The notes under the pieces: generated by a model
Told to the model about the DNA's origin: nothing
The model's input: only the letters and a program-made list of their open reading frames with translations
Databases searched by the model: none
Shown here: positions 6,624 through 8,960 of the stretch, in pieces
How the letters are laid out: each line of letters starts with the position of its first letter
Numbering within the stretch: position 1 is the stretch's first letter
Assembly: GCA_945614335.1 (NCBI GenBank)
Contig: CALZAP010000037.1
Coordinates: 1 to 8,960, forward strand
DNA length: 8,960 bases
Direction of reading: 5' to 3'
Source of the DNA: an uncultured Prevotella sp.
GTDB lineage: Bacteria; Bacteroidota; Bacteroidia; Bacteroidales; Bacteroidaceae
Position numbers and translations under genes: made by a program

Positions 6624-7748
6624 TTACTCATTAAGCAACATCGGCATGAGAAGCATAAGCACGTCCTGGTTTTCCTTTTGTTGAGAAGGAACAACAATTC
6701 CGGCACGGCTTGGGTCAGCCAGTTGTATGTCAACCTCCTGACAGTCGTAGCTGTTGAGTATCTCAATGAAAGCATTGCCCTTGAAGCCGATGCTCATAGG
6801 CATTCCGTTATATTCGCATGCCATTTTTTCGGTTGCAGTCTTCGAGAAGTCAAAGTCCTCTGCGTCGAGTTGCAGCACATGACCGTCAATGCGGAATCTG
6901 ACGAGATTGCTTGAATCGCTGGCAAAAGGCAGCACGCGTTTCAGTGCGCCAAGCAATGTCTCGCGGTCAACATGCAGCACATTCTGGTTGTTTTGCGGAA
7001 TGACGGAATTGTAGTTAGGATACCTTCCGTCGATGAGTCGGCAGAAGAGGCGTGTGTCGCCGAATGCCACCTCTGCATTGCGGCTGTCGAAAGAGATGGT
7101 AACGAGAGTGTCGTCCTTTGCGAGCATGTTCTTAAGAATGGTGGCAGGCTTCTTTGCAAGGATGAGCGAGGCAGCCACTTCGTTCTTTATGTCGTACATC
7201 CTGTTTCTCACAAGCTTGTGTCCATCGGTAGACACGATGGTGAGATACTCTGGAGTGATGTCGAAATAAACACCATTCATCACGGGGCGTAGTTCGTCCT
7301 GGGCAGTTGCACACAAGCAGCGGCTGATGTTTTCTGAGAGAAGAGCCGATGGCAGCTCTACGCTTACTGCACTGTCAGCAATCTTTGCGGCAGCGGGATA
7401 AACATCCGCACTCTCGATAGGCAACGAGAATTGTCCGTTCTGATAAATGATTTTTACAATCATATCATTCTTGTCCACTTCGAAAGTAAGTGGCTGCTCG
7501 GGGAAGCTTTTCACCGCCTCAAGGAGATTGTGATTCTCTATTGCGAAAGAGTCGTCGACATCGCTATCCGACAACTCCATTGTAGTTGTCATGCTGTTCT
7601 CGCTGTCTGACGCAGTAATGAACAAAGTGTTCCCCTCAGTACGGAACATGAAATCTGCAAGTATTGGCAACGAGTTTTTGCTGCTTATTACCTTTGCCAA
7701 GGCAAATAGTTTGCTGCTTAGGGCAGTGCTTGAAAGTGTAAACCTCAT
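6624..7748 (-). CDS. dnaN: DNA polymerase III beta subunit (sliding clamp)
   Basis: A 374-aa clamp protein, the standard length for bacterial beta. As a ring-shaped dimer it encircles DNA and tethers polymerases, ligase and repair proteins. Visible family landmarks are the N-terminal MRFTLSSTALSSKL, KNSLPILADFMF (24-35), RPVMNGVYFD (154-163), STDGHKLVR (173-181), DGRYPNYNSVIP (240-251) and the C-terminal LLMPMLL (366-372) that lines the partner-binding pocket. It is the first gene of the minus-strand unit, with ATG at 7748 and a predicted promoter at 7792-7822, giving a leader of roughly 37 nt. It is not beside dnaA or recF as in many other phyla; here it heads a unit with an exonuclease, coaBC and recN. 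No oddities are seen in the coding sequence. Confidence 0.97.
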   Translation of the reverse strand: MRFTLSSTALSSKLFALAKVISSKNSLPILADFMFRTEGNTLFITASDSENSMTTTMELSDSDVDDSFAIENHNLLEAVKSFPEQPLTFEVDKNDMIVKIIYQNGQFSLPIESADVYPAAAKIADSAVSVELPSALLSENISRCLCATAQDELRPVMNGVYFDITPEYLTIVSTDGHKLVRNRMYDIKNEVAASLILAKKPATILKNMLAKDDTLVTISFDSRNAEVAFGDTRLFCRLIDGRYPNYNSVIPQNNQNVLHVDRETLLGALKRVLPFASDSSNLVRFRIDGHVLQLDAEDFDFSKTATEKMACEYNGMPMSIGFKGNAFIEILNSYDCQEVDIQLADPSRAGIVVPSQQKENQDVLMLLMPMLLNE

Positions 7749-7791
7749 AATTTTTATATGTTTTATTATTATATTTTTCGTTTATCGACTA

Positions 7792-7822
7792 CAAAAATAC
7801 AAAAAAAAGCCATTATGGCAAA
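7792..7822 (-). promoter_or_regulatory. Predicted Bacteroidota sigma-ABfr promoter for dnaN
   Basis: On the minus strand, TTTG (7822-7819), a 19-nt spacer and TATTTTTG (7799-7792) match the Bacteroidota housekeeping promoter (-33 TTTG, -7 TAnnTTTG). Transcription would start near 7785, about 37 nt before the dnaN ATG. The -33 element abuts an 11-nt palindrome (GCCATTATGGC, 7809-7819). This is sequence matching only. Confidence 0.65.
7809..7819. promoter_or_regulatory. Palindrome between divergent promoters, possible operator
   Basis: GCCA-TTA-TGGC is an 11-nt inverted repeat lying in the spacer of the dnaN promoter and touching its -33 element; it is 20 bp from the -33 element of the divergent promoter. 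Its position would let a bound dimer block dnaN transcription. It is short and could be chance in AT-rich DNA, and no regulator is suggested by the window. Confidence 0.25.
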
Positions 7823-7838
7823 AATAATCCCCAAAAAG

Positions 7839-7869
7839 TTGCATAAATTAAAACTATTTTGTAATTTTG
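7839..7869 (+). promoter_or_regulatory. Predicted Bacteroidota promoter for the DUF3127 gene
   Basis: TTG at 7839-7841 (in GTTG), a 20-nt spacer and TAATTTTG at 7862-7869 fit the Bacteroidota -33/-7 pattern. The start point would be near 7876, leaving a leader of about 37 nt before ATG 7914. The leader is A-rich upstream of the start codon, as is usual for translation starts in this phylum. Confidence 0.65.
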
Positions 7870-7913
7870 CGTGGTTAAAACGACGATACAACAAATAATA
7901 TAATAAAATCAAT

Positions 7914-8345
7914 ATGGAAATAACAGGAAAAATCATTGCCGTATTACCGGCACAAAGTGGCGTATCACAGCGCACAGGCAACGCATGGAAATCTCAGGAC
8001 TACGTGATAGAGACCCATGAGACTTATCCGAAGAAATGTTGCTTTAGAATTTTCGGCGAAGACAAAATCAATCAAATGAATATTCAGCTCGGCGAGGAAA
8101 TGACTGTTTCGTTTGACATCGACTGTCATGAGTATCAGGGACGATGGTTCAACGACATTCGCGCTTGGGCTGTAAACCGCAACATTCAGCCTGCACCTGG
8201 TGTGGGTGTGGCTCCAGCGGCTGGCGCAGCACCTGTTGCAGCCGCTCCTGTTGCAGCTCCCGCAGCCGCTCCTGCAGCTACAGCTCCGTTCCCTCCCACA
8301 CAGGAACCTGCAGAAGAGTCAAACACCGACGGACTTCCTTTCTAA
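7914..8345 (+). CDS. DUF3127 protein, SSB-like architecture
   Basis: A 143-aa soluble protein. Residues 1-90 are the DUF3127 domain (MEITGKIIAVLPAQSGVS, then NAWKSQDYVIETHETYPKK, CCFRIFGEDKI, LGEEMTVSFDIDCHEYQGRWFNDIRAWAV), whose alternating strands look like an OB fold. Residues ~93-126 are a low-complexity Ala/Pro/Val linker. Residues 127-143 are acidic and end in TDGLPF, close to the DDIPF-type tip that single-stranded DNA-binding proteins use to recruit partners. From this layout I infer an SSB-like nucleic-acid-binding role; the family has no established function that I know of. The linker DNA carries near-perfect short direct repeats (a 13-nt unit at 8238-8250 and 8262-8274; a 10-nt unit at 8232-8241 and 8247-8256). 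The linker length is thus likely to vary between strains. The gene is divergent from dnaN, has its own predicted promoter and ends at a strong terminator. No signal peptide or membrane segment is seen. Confidence 0.88.
   Translation: MEITGKIIAVLPAQSGVSQRTGNAWKSQDYVIETHETYPKKCCFRIFGEDKINQMNIQLGEEMTVSFDIDCHEYQGRWFNDIRAWAVNRNIQPAPGVGVAPAAGAAPVAAAPVAAPAAAPAATAPFPPTQEPAEESNTDGLPF
8238..8274 (+). repeat. Direct repeat in the Ala/Pro linker of the DUF3127 gene
   Basis: GCAGCCGCTCCTG occurs at 8238-8250 and again at 8262-8274, a 24-bp (8-codon) period that keeps frame. A CCTGTTGCAG word occurs at 8232-8241 and 8247-8256. The repeats encode Ala-Ala-Pro steps, so gain or loss of a unit would change only linker length. 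Confidence 0.7.
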
Positions 8346-8368
8346 GAGACAGGCTTTTTAAAACCTTA

Positions 8369-8405
8369 TCCCCGTGACCCTAAACTGGTTGCGGGGAATT
8401 TTTAT
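8369..8405 (+). terminator. Intrinsic terminator after the DUF3127 gene
   Basis: An 11-bp stem (8369-8379 with 8387-8397, including a GC-rich CCCCG/CGGGG core and two G-U pairs) encloses a 7-nt loop. It is followed by AATTTTTATTATT. It begins 23 bp after the stop codon. The T-rich tail runs almost directly into the next start codon at 8410, so the terminator occupies the whole leader of the next gene. Confidence 0.85.
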
Positions 8406-8409
8406 TATT

Positions 8410-8960
8410 ATGAAAAATTCATTACTGCTTTACTTCTTCCTTACACCTCTCCTTCTATTTCTCTTCACTACTCAAGTCAAGGGACAGGAAAGCCAAAACG
8501 TAGATTGGGAGAAATGGTTTGATGCCTTGGTTGGCTTCTCTGACGAAGATATTTCATGGGACGAAATGCATGAACAACTGGAAGAGCTGGCAGAACACCC
8601 AATAAACATTAACGACACAAAACGGGAAATACTACAAACTATTCCATTTCTCAACAGTCAGCAGGTGATGGACATCGTTGAATACATAGACAGATACGGA
8701 CCTCTGAAATCCAAGAACGAACTCCTTTCAATAGAATCTCTCGACTACCATCGCCGTCAACTTCTTTCGTGCTTCATTGTGATAGGCGACAAACCGACAA
8801 ACAAGGAAATCACACTCAATAAATTAAGGAAATATGGGAAACACGATATTTTGGGATATGTGTCAATACCAACTTATACGCGAAAGGGCGACAACGAGGC
8901 CTATTATGGCTACCCGGTAAAACACTGGCTGAGATATAACTTCAACTACGGCAACAGAAT
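8410..8960 (+). CDS. Exported helix-hairpin-helix protein, N-terminal part (runs off the right edge)
   Basis: The reading frame from ATG 8410 stays open to the end of the window (183 codons plus two bases). It begins with a strong signal peptide (MKNSLLLYFFLTPLLLFLFTTQVKG, cleavage near residue 25, before QESQNVDW). Residues ~46-63 are acidic and helical. Residues 64-110 form a ComEA-like helix-hairpin-helix unit (PININDTKREILQTIPFL, then VMDIVEYIDRYGPLKSKNELLSIESL). From ~145 the sequence changes to alternating aromatic/polar strands (ILGYVSIPTYTRKG, HWLRYNFNYGNR) that look like the beginning of a beta-barrel. This fits a large Bacteroidota family of exported HHH-plus-barrel proteins of unknown function; whether the HHH binds DNA outside the cytoplasm is not known. 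No promoter was found between the terminator and the start, so expression may rely on readthrough or a promoter inside the upstream gene. Confidence 0.85.
   Translation, partial: MKNSLLLYFFLTPLLLFLFTTQVKGQESQNVDWEKWFDALVGFSDEDISWDEMHEQLEELAEHPININDTKREILQTIPFLNSQQVMDIVEYIDRYGPLKSKNELLSIESLDYHRRQLLSCFIVIGDKPTNKEITLNKLRKYGKHDILGYVSIPTYTRKGDNEAYYGYPVKHWLRYNFNYGNR

Noticed and set aside
7819..7826. Second TATTTTTG (minus strand) as another dnaN promoter
   Set aside because: No TTTG lies 19-21 nt further upstream, and this copy already serves as the -33 element of the better promoter.
8366..8374. DnaA-box-like word TTATCCCCG near dnaN/SSB-like genes
   Set aside because: It differs from TTATCCACA at two positions, occurs alone, and is part of the terminator stem; no cluster suggesting an origin.

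Overview
The window suggests a member of the Bacteroidota, most likely Bacteroidales of the Prevotella type. The evidence is two promoters of the Bacteroidota form (TTTG or GTTG, 19-20 nt, TAnnTTTG), no recognisable Shine-Dalgarno sequences, a DUF4835/PorD-type lipidless periplasmic protein, a DUF3127 protein, and the gene order dnaN - DEDDh exonuclease - coaBC - porD-like - recN. The genus is inferred from overall resemblance only. The window looks chromosomal and mostly housekeeping.

Layout: nearly everything from 104 to 7748 is on the minus strand and reads as one long transcription unit. It starts at a predicted promoter at 7792-7822 and runs dnaN (sliding clamp), a DEDDh exonuclease with an ExoX-like C-terminal domain, coaBC (coenzyme A synthesis), a porD-like gene (type IX secretion family), recN (double-strand break repair) and an exported trypsin-fold/TPR protein that has lost its catalytic residues. 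Gaps between genes are 4-35 bp, except for a 123-bp gap between recN and the last gene. That gap holds a heptanucleotide tandem repeat interrupted by a 75-bp GC-rich insert. The unit ends in a 17-bp perfect hairpin with a T tract (46-89). Directly against the T tract is what appears to be the 5' end of a group IIC intron, running off the left edge of the window.

From 7749 to 7913 lies a divergent promoter region. To its right, on the plus strand, are a DUF3127 gene and the start of a gene for an exported helix-hairpin-helix protein that continues past the right edge. The DUF3127 protein is built like a single-stranded DNA-binding protein: a compact N-terminal domain, an Ala/Pro linker, and an acidic tail ending in Leu-Pro-Phe. 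A strong intrinsic terminator separates the two genes, and its T tract ends only a few bases before the second start codon.

Taken together, the minus-strand unit joins replication (clamp), exonuclease and recombination repair (RecN) with CoA synthesis and envelope proteins, and the divergent gene adds a possible ssDNA-binding protein. No new defence system or CRISPR array is present. The least ordinary items are the intron sitting on a terminator, the catalytically dead protease fold, the interrupted heptad repeat, and the substituted catalytic residues in the CoaC half of CoaBC.
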